Part shown: positions 17,710 through 25,642 of the stretch, in pieces
Layout: every line of letters starts with the position of its first letter
Position numbering within the stretch: position 1 is the first letter of the stretch
From: Nocardia sp.
GTDB taxonomy: Bacteria > Actinomycetota > Actinomycetes > Mycobacteriales > Mycobacteriaceae
DNA length: 64,000 bases
NCBI RefSeq assembly: GCF_025465275.1
Contig: NZ_JAODNK010000073.1
Location: forward strand, 112,674-176,673
Reading direction: 5' to 3'
Translations under genes and position numbers: made by a program
The notes under the pieces: model-generated
Databases searched by the model: none
What the model saw: the letters and a program-made list of their open reading frames with translations, nothing else
What the model was told of the DNA's origin: nothing

Positions 17710-18105
17710 ATGGCAGATTGTTCCAACGTGACCAATACATCCGGAGACGCGTATCCCCTCGGCGAGACGATGACTACGACGGTCACCGTGCAGGACGGCG
17801 CGACCATACTCGCCGTGGTCGGTGAGGTCGATCTTGCGACGGCGCCCGCACTCGAGACTGCGATCGAATCGACGCTGGCCGGCAAACCGGGCGCGCTCGT
17901 CATCGATCTGTCCGAGGTGAGCTTCCTGGCCTCAGCGGGTATGGCTGCGCTGGTGGCAGCGCATCAGCACGCCGGGGCGACCCGCATTGCCGTCGTCGCC
18001 GATGGACCCGCCACCAGTCGGCAGCTCAAAATCACCAATCTGGACCAGGTTTTCGCGCTGCACCCGACGCTCGACGAAGCGCTGTCGGCGCTCAACGCGA
18101 ACTGA
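17710..18105 (+). CDS. rsbV: RsbV-like anti-anti-sigma factor (STAS)
   Basis: A 131-residue STAS protein. Unphosphorylated RsbV-type proteins bind the anti-sigma kinase and free the sigma factor. The phosphorylatable serine lies in the conserved segment VSFLASAGMAAL. I keep ATG 17710, preceded by GGACGG, though ATG 17770 would remove a 20-residue N-terminal extension and matches usual RsbV length better. It stands 132 bases behind the rsbU-like gene and is the natural substrate of that protein's phosphatase and kinase domains. A strong terminator follows. Confidence 0.85.
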   Translation: MADCSNVTNTSGDAYPLGETMTTTVTVQDGATILAVVGEVDLATAPALETAIESTLAGKPGALVIDLSEVSFLASAGMAALVAAHQHAGATRIAVVADGPATSRQLKITNLDQVFALHPTLDEALSALNAN

Positions 18106-18122
18106 CGTCCCCGGAACGACAA

Positions 18123-18174
18123 AGCCCGCGACATCCGCTATTGCAGCAGCGGATATCGCGGGCTCGCTCTTTTT
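18123..18174. terminator. Terminator between rsbV and the LLM oxidoreductase gene
   Basis: Arms 18123-18139 and 18148-18164 form a 17-bp stem with one C-A mismatch and an 8-base loop; CTCTTTTT follows (18167-18174). It ends the stressosome transcript on the plus strand and sits four bases from the stop of the converging gene. Confidence 0.8.
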
Positions 18175-18177
18175 CGA

Positions 18178-19218
18178 TCAGTCGCAGATGGTACGCAGCT
18201 GCTCGACCAGCTTCACGCGCTCGGCCTTGGTGGCGGCCAGGGGCACCACATTGAGGGCGGTGACGCCGGCCTCGCGGAACGCGGCGACGCGCTCCTTCAC
18301 GAAGGCCGCCGAACCGATCAGGCTGACATCGCGCACCAGATCGTCGGGAACGACCTTGGCGGCCTCATCCTTCTTGCCCGCCAGATACAGCTCCTGGATG
18401 CGGTCGGCCTCGGCGCCGTAGCCGTACTTGGTGGCGAGGGTGTGATAGAAGTTCTTGCCCTTGGCGCCCATACCGCCGATGTACAACGCCAGATGCGGCT
18501 TCACGAATTCGCGCAGCGGCTCCACATTGTCGCCGATGGCCAGCGGCGGACCGGCGAAGACCTCGAGCTTGCCCAGCGACGGATCACGCTTGGCCAGACC
18601 GGATTTGAGCGACTCACCCCAGATGTCGTCGGCCTTCTCCGGGAGGAAGAAGATGGGCTGCCAGCCCTCGGCCATTTCGGCGGCCAGCTCGACATTCTTG
18701 GGCCCGAGCGCCGCCAGCAGCACCGGAATCTTCTCGCGCACAGGGTGATTGATGAGCTTGAGCGGCTTGCCCAGGCCGGTGCCCTTTTCGGCGGGCAGCG
18801 GAATGGTGTAGTACTTGCCGTTGTACTCCAGGCGCTCACGCCGCCACACCTTGCGGCAGATCTCCAGGACCTCGCGGGTGCGGCCGATGGGGGCGTCGTA
18901 GGGCACACCGTGGAAACCCTCGATGACCTGCGGGCCCGACGCACCCAGGCCGAGAATGAAGCGGCCGTCCGACACGTAATCCAACCCGGCGGCCGTCATG
19001 GCCGTCAGCGTGGGCGTGCGGGTGTAGAGCTGCAGGATGCCCGAAGCCAGTTGTACCCGTTCGGTCTTCGCAGCCAGGTAGCCGAGCCCGCTCACCGCAT
19101 CGAACGAATACGCCTCGGGCACGAACACGATATCGAGGCCGGCCCGTTCGAGGTCGGCGACCTCGGCGGCTACCTCTTTGAAGCCGTCGGTGTAATTGAT
19201 CGACAATCCGATACGCAT
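18178..19218 (-). CDS. LLM-class F420-dependent oxidoreductase
   Basis: A 346-residue (beta/alpha)8 luciferase-like protein of the kind that uses reduced coenzyme F420 in Mycobacteriales; the substrate is unknown. Typical features include the N-terminal MRIGLSINYTDG strand, GLGASGPQVIEGFHGVPYD and the RTREVLEICRKVWRRE helix. Start ATG 19218 has AAGG upstream; the open frame extends to 19329 without a ribosome site. The gene is divergent from the cyclodeaminase-family gene, with about 110 bases of shared promoter region. Confidence 0.85.
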   Translation of the reverse strand: MRIGLSINYTDGFKEVAAEVADLERAGLDIVFVPEAYSFDAVSGLGYLAAKTERVQLASGILQLYTRTPTLTAMTAAGLDYVSDGRFILGLGASGPQVIEGFHGVPYDAPIGRTREVLEICRKVWRRERLEYNGKYYTIPLPAEKGTGLGKPLKLINHPVREKIPVLLAALGPKNVELAAEMAEGWQPIFFLPEKADDIWGESLKSGLAKRDPSLGKLEVFAGPPLAIGDNVEPLREFVKPHLALYIGGMGAKGKNFYHTLATKYGYGAEADRIQELYLAGKKDEAAKVVPDDLVRDVSLIGSAAFVKERVAAFREAGVTALNVVPLAATKAERVKLVEQLRTICD

Positions 19219-19327
19219 GATTTGGACCTTACCGACACCAGCCCAGCCATCTCCCAGCGGCACCGAGCCGGTACGGTAAGCGGCGAATCTCGCATCGTTC
19301 CACGCACTCTCGAGGAGGCCGTTTCTC

Positions 19328-19978
19328 ATGACTCAGGACGCCGCGCAGGCCATCACCACCTTCGGTGACTCGACACTGCAGGGCTACCTGGATGAGCTGG
19401 CCGCCAAGGCGCCCGCGCCGGGTGGCGGCGCTGTCGCCGCACTGCACGCGGCTCAGGGCGCCGCACTGGTCGCCATGGTCGCGCGCTACACCACCCGCGC
19501 CAAGGATGCCGAGAACCGGCCGGTCATCGACCGCATCATCGTGGCCGCCGATATCGCCCGCGACCGCGCGCTCGCACTCGCCGATGCCGATGCTGCCGCC
19601 TTCACCGCGGTCGGTCTCGCCTACAAGATGGCCAAGGAGACCGAGGCGCAGCAGACCGCGCGCACCGAGGCCATTACCGCCGCCCTGCTCGGCGCGGCCC
19701 GCGTGCCCGCCGCCGTGGTCGCCGCGGCGGACGAAGTCGTCTCGCTCGCAACGGAACTGCTGCCCATCGGCAACCCCAATGTGGTCACCGATATCGGTGC
19801 CGCGGCCGATGCCGCCCGGTCCGCCGCCGCCAGTTCGCAGCTCAATATCGCGATCAATGTGGCGTCGCTGGGCACCGGCGCGGGTGCGGAATTCGCCCCG
19901 GTGCTCACCCAGATCGACGAGGTCATCGCCCGCGCGGACGCGCTGCACAATGATGTGGTCTCGGCGATCACCAGCTGA
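19328..19978 (+). CDS. fchA: Cyclodeaminase/cyclohydrolase family protein (FTCD_C, FchA-like)
   Basis: A 216-residue all-helical protein of the formiminotransferase-cyclodeaminase C-terminal family, which includes the stand-alone methenyl-tetrahydrofolate cyclohydrolase FchA. The signature PAPGGGAVAALHAAQGAALVAM at the N-terminus and the NPNVVTDIG segment near residues 153-165 are characteristic. The reaction would be 5,10-methenyl-THF to 10-formyl-THF, or formimino-THF deamination; no formiminotransferase domain is attached. ATG 19328 is the natural start. A FolD paralogue that seems to lack cyclohydrolase chemistry lies two genes away (21033-21881), which favours the cyclohydrolase role. 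The symbol is tentative. Confidence 0.75.
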   Translation: MTQDAAQAITTFGDSTLQGYLDELAAKAPAPGGGAVAALHAAQGAALVAMVARYTTRAKDAENRPVIDRIIVAADIARDRALALADADAAAFTAVGLAYKMAKETEAQQTARTEAITAALLGAARVPAAVVAAADEVVSLATELLPIGNPNVVTDIGAAADAARSAAASSQLNIAINVASLGTGAGAEFAPVLTQIDEVIARADALHNDVVSAITS

Positions 19979-20000
19979 GTTATTCGAACACTCTTCCGAA

Positions 20001-20039
20001 AACGTGCCCTGCTCCGCATCGGAGCAGGGCACGTTTTTT
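20001..20039 (+). terminator. Strong intrinsic terminator
   Basis: CGTGCCCTGCTCCG (20003-20016) pairs with CGGAGCAGGGCACG (20020-20033) around a 3-base loop, extended by AA/TT pairs, and is followed by TTTTTT (20034-20039). It ends the cyclodeaminase-family transcript. Confidence 0.9.
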
Positions 20040-20219
20040 GCTGTTGAGCGGCACTTGCTTTCCCCGCTCCCAGCGGCCTGGCTAATACCTGGCCGCCTCG
20101 TTATCCCGAAGTGCCCACGCCGTGTGGAATGTCACGAACCGAGAACATTTCCGGAAGGAAGGGATAATCAGGTCATAGTCTGAGCTCCCAGGACCACACC
20201 CTCGCGAAGGGATGGAACG

Positions 20220-20969
20220 ATGCGGAACGCGATTCGCTTTCTGTTCGCCGCAACAACACTCGCGGCGGCTGCCGTGTTCGGCTCCGGAGCCGCAGGGGCG
20301 GTGCTGACAGCACCCGATATCCCGGCGGTGCAGGCGATTTCGCCGGGGCCCGGAGAATTGGTGGGCATTGCCGCACCGGTCAGGGTGCAGTTCGCCGCAC
20401 CGGTCGCCGATCGCGCTCGCGCCGAACAGGCGGTGGGCGTACGCGCCGAAACCAGTTTGGCCGGGCACTTCTCCTGGGTAGACGACCGTCAGTTGACATG
20501 GACTCCGGCCGGCTACCTCCCCACCTCGGCACCCATCACGGTGTCGGTGGGTCGCCTGCACACCCAGTTCGACACGAACGGCGGCACGACGGCCGATGCG
20601 GATATGTCGGCGCACACCTTCACGGTGTGGGTCGGTGGCGGACCGGCGCGCACCATGCCGGCGTCCATGGGCAAACCCGGCCACGAGACCCCGGTCGGCA
20701 CGTTCCCCGTCATGTCCCACGAACGTACGGTCACCTTCGATTCGCGGACCATCGGCATTCCGCTGAGCAGTCCCGAGGGCTATCTGATCACCGGTGAATT
20801 CGCCGAACGCCTCACCTCGGGCGGTGTGTACGTGCACTCGGCGCCGTGGTCGGTTGACTCGCAAGGCAATTCGAATGTCAGCCATGGCTGCATCAATCTG
20901 GCTCCGGCGGACGCCGAGTGGTACTACGACAATGTCTCGATCGGTGACCCGGTGACCGTGCACTGGTGA
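20220..20969 (+). CDS. ldt: Secreted L,D-transpeptidase (YkuD domain)
   Basis: The enzyme forms 3-3 crosslinks between peptidoglycan stems in the cell wall and is typically sensitive to carbapenems. It has 249 residues with a signal peptide (about 1-27). Residues about 40-115 resemble the Ig-like domain found in mycobacterial Ldt proteins, and the YkuD domain occupies about 130-249. The catalytic motif is complete: His206 and then SHGC with Ser221, His222 and Cys224, with the usual spacing of about 15 residues. It lacks the lipobox and second Ig domain of LdtMt2-type enzymes, so it is of the short form. It has its own terminator on each side. Confidence 0.9.
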   Translation: MRNAIRFLFAATTLAAAAVFGSGAAGAVLTAPDIPAVQAISPGPGELVGIAAPVRVQFAAPVADRARAEQAVGVRAETSLAGHFSWVDDRQLTWTPAGYLPTSAPITVSVGRLHTQFDTNGGTTADADMSAHTFTVWVGGGPARTMPASMGKPGHETPVGTFPVMSHERTVTFDSRTIGIPLSSPEGYLITGEFAERLTSGGVYVHSAPWSVDSQGNSNVSHGCINLAPADAEWYYDNVSIGDPVTVHW

Positions 20970-20975
20970 TATCGA

Positions 20976-21004
20976 AAATCGGGGGCCCTCGCGGCCCCCG
21001 ATTT
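20976..21004. terminator. Bidirectional terminator between ldt and folD
   Basis: AAATCGGGGGCC (20976-20987) and GGCCCCCGATTT (20993-21004) form a 12-bp stem with a 5-base loop; runs of T flank it on both strands. The genes on either side converge. Confidence 0.85.
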
Positions 21005-21032
21005 CTGTGTTACGCAGCTGGTTCTGTGTGGC

Positions 21033-21881
21033 TCAGCGAGCGGATTCGGCCGCCTGCACCACATGGCGCATCAGCAGCGCGGTGGTGACAGGGCCGACGC
21101 CGCCGGGCACGGGGCTCAGGGCCGAGGCCTTACCGGTCACGGATTCGGCATTCACATCACCGGTGATATTGCCGTTCTCGTCCTCATTGGTGCCCACGTC
21201 GATCACGACCGCGCCTTCGCGCACGTGCTCGCCGGTGATCAGCCCGGCACGGCCCACAGCGGCGACCACCACATCGGCGGCCGAGGTCACCGCTGGCAAG
21301 TCGGTGGTGCGGGAGTGGGCGACCGTCACGGTGGCATTCTCGGCCAGCAGCAGCTGAGCCAGCGGCTTGCCGACCACATTGGAGCGGCCCACAACCGCGA
21401 CCAGGCGACCGGCGAGCGGAATCGCGTGGAACTTGGCCAGCTCCACCACGGCCTCGGAGGTGGCGGGCGGGAAGCCCGGAAGGCCGGAGGCAAGCAGGCC
21501 CAGCGACAGCGGGCTGACGCCGTCGACATCCTTGGCGGCGGCGATCGACAGGCTCACATCATCGAGGCCGATTCCCTTGGGCAGCGGAGTCTGCAGCATG
21601 ATCGCGTCCACCGACGGGTCGGCCGACAGTTCGGCAAGCTTGACGCGAATCTCCTCGGCGGTAGCATCGATGCCGAGATCGACGTTCTCACAAGTGATTC
21701 CATTGCGCTCCGCAGCACGATTGAGCGACTTCACGTACCAGATGCTGGCCGGATCGTCATTCGCGATCACCAGCGCCAGGCGCGGCGGCGCACCCTTTTC
21801 CGCGAGTGCCGCGGCGCGCTGCTTGGTGTCGGCATTGATGGCGGCGGCGAGTTCCTTGCCGATAAGCGAAGTCGTGTCCAC
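21033..21881 (-). CDS. folD: FolD-like methylenetetrahydrofolate dehydrogenase, divergent active site
   Basis: FolD enzymes oxidise 5,10-methylene-THF and hydrolyse methenyl-THF to 10-formyl-THF. This 282-residue paralogue, from GTG 21881 (AAGGTG upstream), keeps the NADP-binding segment VVGRSNVVGKPLAQ, the KDVDG aspartates and the SPVPGGVGPVT loop. In the catalytic YxxxK motif it reads Tyr49-Val-Lys-Ser-Leu53: the lysine needed for cyclohydrolase activity (Lys54 in E. coli, Lys56 in the human enzyme) is leucine. Gln97 in QTPLP is kept. The usual PCTPxG segment is replaced by FPPATSE. It may therefore be a monofunctional dehydrogenase, with the nearby FchA-like protein completing the pathway; this is inference. 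Confidence 0.82.
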   Translation of the reverse strand: MDTTSLIGKELAAAINADTKQRAAALAEKGAPPRLALVIANDDPASIWYVKSLNRAAERNGITCENVDLGIDATAEEIRVKLAELSADPSVDAIMLQTPLPKGIGLDDVSLSIAAAKDVDGVSPLSLGLLASGLPGFPPATSEAVVELAKFHAIPLAGRLVAVVGRSNVVGKPLAQLLLAENATVTVAHSRTTDLPAVTSAADVVVAAVGRAGLITGEHVREGAVVIDVGTNEDENGNITGDVNAESVTGKASALSPVPGGVGPVTTALLMRHVVQAAESAR

Positions 21882-22113
21882 GGATTCACACCTTATCCCG
21901 CGCGCTGTCGCCGATCGCGCGCACCGCTGGCCGGGAGCACGCGCGTGTGTTCCCGCCCACACCAGTGTTCAAACGTCATAAATCGCTGTGGCAAATACCC
22001 AACAGAAGCTCTGGTCAGCCGTATCGTGTCAGCATTCGGTACCGAGCCATTAGCCAGCAACAGCAAAGATAGCCAGCAGAGCATGCGTGACCCTCTCCGA
22101 AAGGTCGACAGCA

Positions 22114-22974
22114 GTGCAGATCGCCAGGCGTTTACCAACACTCCTCGTGGCGGCCGCGGCCGCCCTCACGCTCTACGGACCGGCCGTCGCACACGCCGAC
22201 GCCGGTGCGCTCTATAACTCGGCGCAGGACAACTTCACCAATGGCAATGACGGCGGCGGCCTCTCCGACCTGCGGCAATTGCTCAACGAATCTCCCGATG
22301 ACGCCCAGGCGCTCTCCCTGCAGGCGATCTGGTCGGACTACACCGGCGATCTGGTCACCCGGGAGGCGGCGCTCAACCGGCTCCAGGGCCTGAACCCGCA
22401 GCTGGCCGACGGCACCCGGAATGTGTTCCGGGCCATCGGGTCCGCGGTCGGCACCCTGCCCAATCCGATTCCGGCCATTGCCGGACCTGCCACCGGTATC
22501 GCGGTGCTCGGCTACGGTCTGCTGCCGGACGGCAGTATGCGGCCCGAACTGGTGAACCGGCTGCAGGCGGCGTGGTTGCAGGCGATCGCCTCGCCGATGT
22601 CGCCCATTCTGGTGAGCGGTGGCAACCCGCAGAACGGGATCACCGAGGCGGCGGCCATGCAGGGCTGGCTGATCGGACACGGCATTCCGGCCAGTCGGAT
22701 CGTGGCCGACCATCGCGCCGGATCCACTGTCCAGAACGCGCTCTTCGGTACCGATATGCTGCGCAAGGCGGGCGCCACCAGCGCCATCGTGGTCACCTCC
22801 CCCAATCACATTCGCCGCGCGGTCGCGGATTTCATCGTGGCCGGTATCCCGGTTGTCGGTGCCACCACCTCTCTCGAGCAGCTGGTTTCCTCGCTGGCTC
22901 CGCCGGCGCGCGCCAATCAGCGCGGCATCTACCTCGATGCCACGCGGACCCTGCTGCTGCCCACCTCGCGTTAG
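22114..22974 (+). CDS. Secreted YdcF-family (DUF218) protein
   Basis: A 286-residue protein of the SanA/YdcF/ElyC family, associated with envelope metabolism but without a proven general reaction. A signal peptide covers about residues 1-30. A helical repeat-like region (30-105) precedes the DUF218 fold (about 115-280), with the family marks IAVLGYGLLPDG, SGGNPQNG, ITEAAAM and VVTSPNHIRRA. I choose GTG 22114, nine bases after GAAAGG; GTG 22087 in the same frame adds nine residues. It is divergent from folD. Confidence 0.8.
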   Translation: MQIARRLPTLLVAAAAALTLYGPAVAHADAGALYNSAQDNFTNGNDGGGLSDLRQLLNESPDDAQALSLQAIWSDYTGDLVTREAALNRLQGLNPQLADGTRNVFRAIGSAVGTLPNPIPAIAGPATGIAVLGYGLLPDGSMRPELVNRLQAAWLQAIASPMSPILVSGGNPQNGITEAAAMQGWLIGHGIPASRIVADHRAGSTVQNALFGTDMLRKAGATSAIVVTSPNHIRRAVADFIVAGIPVVGATTSLEQLVSSLAPPARANQRGIYLDATRTLLLPTSR

Positions 22975-23050
22975 CCGTTCCACGCCACGTCTTGCCGCCC
23001 GTTCCGACCCGCATGCCATGTGCGCAGGTCGGGGCGGGCACAATGGCGCA

Positions 23051-23881
23051 GTGAGTTCTCCCGATACCGATACCCTCGTCGCGGCACTCCGGGCGGCCGG
23101 TTGTGTTTTCGCGGAGGATGAAGCCGAGCTGCTGGTTGCCGCTGCCACCGATGCCGAACAGTTGGAATCGCTTGTGGTGCAGCGCATTGCCGGGGTTCCG
23201 CTGGAGTATCTCTTGGGGTGGGCCGAATTTCGCGGAATGCGGGTTGCCGTGACACCGGGTGTCTTCGTTCCCCGGCAACGCACCGGCTTTCTGGTCGAGC
23301 AGGCCATCGCGCTCGGACTCACCATGAACTCGGCGTCCGAGGCGGCGCTCCTCGCAGTCGATATGTGCTGTGGCAGCGGTGCACTCGGGATGGCATTCGC
23401 GACCGAACTTGCGGCGGAAGGTATTCGAGTGGAGCTCATCGCCGCGGATATCGAACCGGCCGCCGTGGCCTGCGCCCGCCGCAACCTCGCAGCGCTGGAC
23501 GCGCGCGTTGTCGAGGGTGATCTCTTCGATCCGATGCCCGCCGCATTGGCTGGGCGCGTGCAGATTCTGCTCGCCAATACCCCGTACGTACCGTCCGCGG
23601 AGATCGCTCATATGCCGCCCGAGGCGCGCGATCACGAACCACGGGTGACATTGGACGGTGGCGAGGACGGTCTCGATGTGCTGCGCCGGATCGCCGCCGT
23701 GGCCACCCACTGGCTCGCGCCGGGCGGGCATCTCCTGGTGGAGGAGAGCGAGCGGCAAGCGCCGCACGCCGCTGCCGTCATGCGCGAACACGGCCTGACC
23801 GCACGCATCACCGAAGACGACGAAATCGGCGCGACGGTTGTCATCGGCACCCGTCCCCTCGCACCGGGCGTGGGCGGATGA
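23051..23881 (+). CDS. Putative protein N5-glutamine methyltransferase (HemK/PrmC-like)
   Basis: A 276-residue class I SAM-dependent methyltransferase. The SAM-binding motif VDMCCGSGALGMAFA and the following IAADIEPAA are clear. The catalytic loop reads NTPYVP instead of the NPPY of PrmC and HemK, a variant seen in the actinobacterial paralogue family, so release-factor methylation should not be assumed. GTG 23051 is the likely start (open frame extends to 22853 into the previous gene). Its stop overlaps the ATG of the HAD gene (ATGA), so the two are translationally coupled. Confidence 0.82.
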   Translation: MSSPDTDTLVAALRAAGCVFAEDEAELLVAAATDAEQLESLVVQRIAGVPLEYLLGWAEFRGMRVAVTPGVFVPRQRTGFLVEQAIALGLTMNSASEAALLAVDMCCGSGALGMAFATELAAEGIRVELIAADIEPAAVACARRNLAALDARVVEGDLFDPMPAALAGRVQILLANTPYVPSAEIAHMPPEARDHEPRVTLDGGEDGLDVLRRIAAVATHWLAPGGHLLVEESERQAPHAAAVMREHGLTARITEDDEIGATVVIGTRPLAPGVGG

Positions 23882-24594
23882 GCATTCGCGGCATTCTCTT
23901 CGACGTCGACGACACCCTCATCGACTACGCGGCCACCGCGCGCATCGGCCTGCTCGGCCATTTGCGAGCCGAGGACCAGCTCTGGCTGTTCGAGTCACCG
24001 GACGAGGCGGTGACGCTCTGGCGAAGCCTGGAGGAAGAGCACTACCCGCGCTTCCTGGCCGGTGAGCTCACCTTCAAGGGCCAGCAACTGGTGCGCACCG
24101 AGCTCTTCCTGGCACACATCGGTATCAAAGTCACGGACCCGTCCGCCTGGTTCGCCGACTACGCCGCCCGCCGCGACGTCGCCTGGATCACCTTCCCCGA
24201 CGTCCCGCCCACCCTGCGCGCATTGGCCGGACAGGTGGCCCTGGGCATCGTCTCCAATTCCTCACTGGCACACCAGCAGGACAAACTCCGCTCGGTAGCC
24301 CTCCTCGACCACTTCGGCGACGCAGTCCTCTGCTCCGCCGAATTCGGCACGGCCAAACCGGATCCGGCCATCTTCCTCGCCGGTTGCAAGATGCTGGACC
24401 TTCCCCCGGACCAGGTCGCCTACGTGGGCGACCGCTTCGACACCGACGGCCTGGGCGCCCGCAATGCCGGTCTGCGCGCCTACTGGCTCGACCGCACCGC
24501 CCGAGGCGTGGCCCACCGAGAAGGCGTGACCATCATCCCGTCCCTCGTAGAGCTGAGCGCAACCACGTTCGCCTCCGGCCTCGATACCCTCTGA
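23878..24594 (+). CDS. HAD-superfamily hydrolase
   Basis: A 238-residue HAD-IA type hydrolase, probably acting on a small phosphorylated metabolite. The nucleophile motif FDVDDTLID is at residues 8-16, motif II serine in SNSS, motif III lysine in AKPDP and motif IV in VGDRFDTD. A helical cap lies between motifs I and II. It overlaps the upstream methyltransferase gene by 4 bases. The substrate cannot be deduced. Confidence 0.85.
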   Translation: MSIRGILFDVDDTLIDYAATARIGLLGHLRAEDQLWLFESPDEAVTLWRSLEEEHYPRFLAGELTFKGQQLVRTELFLAHIGIKVTDPSAWFADYAARRDVAWITFPDVPPTLRALAGQVALGIVSNSSLAHQQDKLRSVALLDHFGDAVLCSAEFGTAKPDPAIFLAGCKMLDLPPDQVAYVGDRFDTDGLGARNAGLRAYWLDRTARGVAHREGVTIIPSLVELSATTFASGLDTL

Positions 24595-24636
24595 CAACCA
24601 CCGCCTCGCGTGCCGGTGCGTGCATAGAGTCGACTG

Positions 24637-25539
24637 ATGATCGACATCCCGGAGTCCTTCGTACGCACCGAAATTGCCAGTCGGAGCGACGCCGGACGGG
24701 CCTGGATCGCAGCTCTGCCCGGCTTGATCGAGGAATTGCTACAGCGTTGGTCCTGCGCGCCCGATGGCCCGGTGATGCACGGTGAAGTCGGGATCGTGGT
24801 CCCCGTGCGGAATCGCGATCTGCCGCCCGCCGTCATCAAGGTCTCGTTCCCGCACCCCGGGAACCTCCACGAACCCAATGCGTACGCGACCTGGCAGGGC
24901 CGAGGCGCGACACACCTTTTCGAACGGTACGACGACCACTTCGCCATGCTGCTGGAGCGGGCTGCGTATCGCACGCTCGCCACGGTCGAGGACCATGAGG
25001 AAGCGATCGATATACAGGGCAGGCTGTCGCACCGCCTGGCCGTCGAAGCGCCGCCCGGGCTACCGAAACTGTCCGATCGAGTCGACCACTGGGAACGTCG
25101 AATGCTGAGCACCGCAGCAGCTTTCAACCAGCCGCTGCCACACCGGGTGCTCGATGCCGCGCTGGCCACCCTGCGCGAGCTCGGCCACGACCAGCCCGAC
25201 ATCCTCGTCCATGGCGATCTGCACGACGCCAATATCCTGGCGTCCGACCGCGAACCCTGGCTGGCGATCGATCCCAAAGCCTATGTCGGCGACCCGGCAC
25301 ACGATGCCCTGAACGTCATCCGCAGTCCCCGATTCGCCCCCCTGCTCGGCACACCGAACCTGAAGCCCGCAGTGCTCCACCTCCTCGACATCTACTGCAC
25401 CGCAGCCCGAATCGACCCCACCCGAGCTCGCCGCTGGACCCAGGCCGGAGCAGTCCGAGAAGCCCTCTGGGGCCGCCGCCACAACGACCCCGCCTGGCTC
25501 ATCCACGCCACCGACCAACTAGCCGAAGCCCTCACCTAG
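24637..25539 (+). CDS. APH(6)-like aminoglycoside/hydroxyurea kinase family protein
   Basis: A 300-residue kinase of the streptomycin 6-phosphotransferase/hydroxyurea family, which inactivates aminoglycosides by phosphorylation; many chromosomal members have unknown substrates. The catalytic loop VHGDLHDANIL and the metal-binding IDPKAYVGDPAHD are intact, and an N-lobe with VIKVSFPHP fits the nucleotide-binding site. The next gene downstream is a DHA2 exporter, separated by a hairpin repeat, so the two are near but probably not in one transcript. Resistance is a reasonable guess, not shown. Confidence 0.8.
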   Translation: MIDIPESFVRTEIASRSDAGRAWIAALPGLIEELLQRWSCAPDGPVMHGEVGIVVPVRNRDLPPAVIKVSFPHPGNLHEPNAYATWQGRGATHLFERYDDHFAMLLERAAYRTLATVEDHEEAIDIQGRLSHRLAVEAPPGLPKLSDRVDHWERRMLSTAAAFNQPLPHRVLDAALATLRELGHDQPDILVHGDLHDANILASDREPWLAIDPKAYVGDPAHDALNVIRSPRFAPLLGTPNLKPAVLHLLDIYCTAARIDPTRARRWTQAGAVREALWGRRHNDPAWLIHATDQLAEALT

Positions 25540-25547
25540 AACGTCGC

Positions 25548-25604
25548 CGACCAGGAACTGGTGGCGGGGCCTACTCGACATTTGCCGCCGTCAGTTCCTG
25601 GTCG
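25548..25604. repeat. Inverted-repeat element, copy A
   Basis: CGACCAGGAACTGGTGGCGG (25548-25567) and CCGCCGTCAGTTCCTGGTCG (25585-25604) face each other with two mismatched positions around a 17-base loop. The same arms recur at 37457-37517. It lies between the APH-like and DHA2 genes and may also end transcription of the former. Confidence 0.7.
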
Positions 25605-25642
25605 CGGCAGGTTCGGTCATCTTCAGGTCCTTCAGCAAGCTA

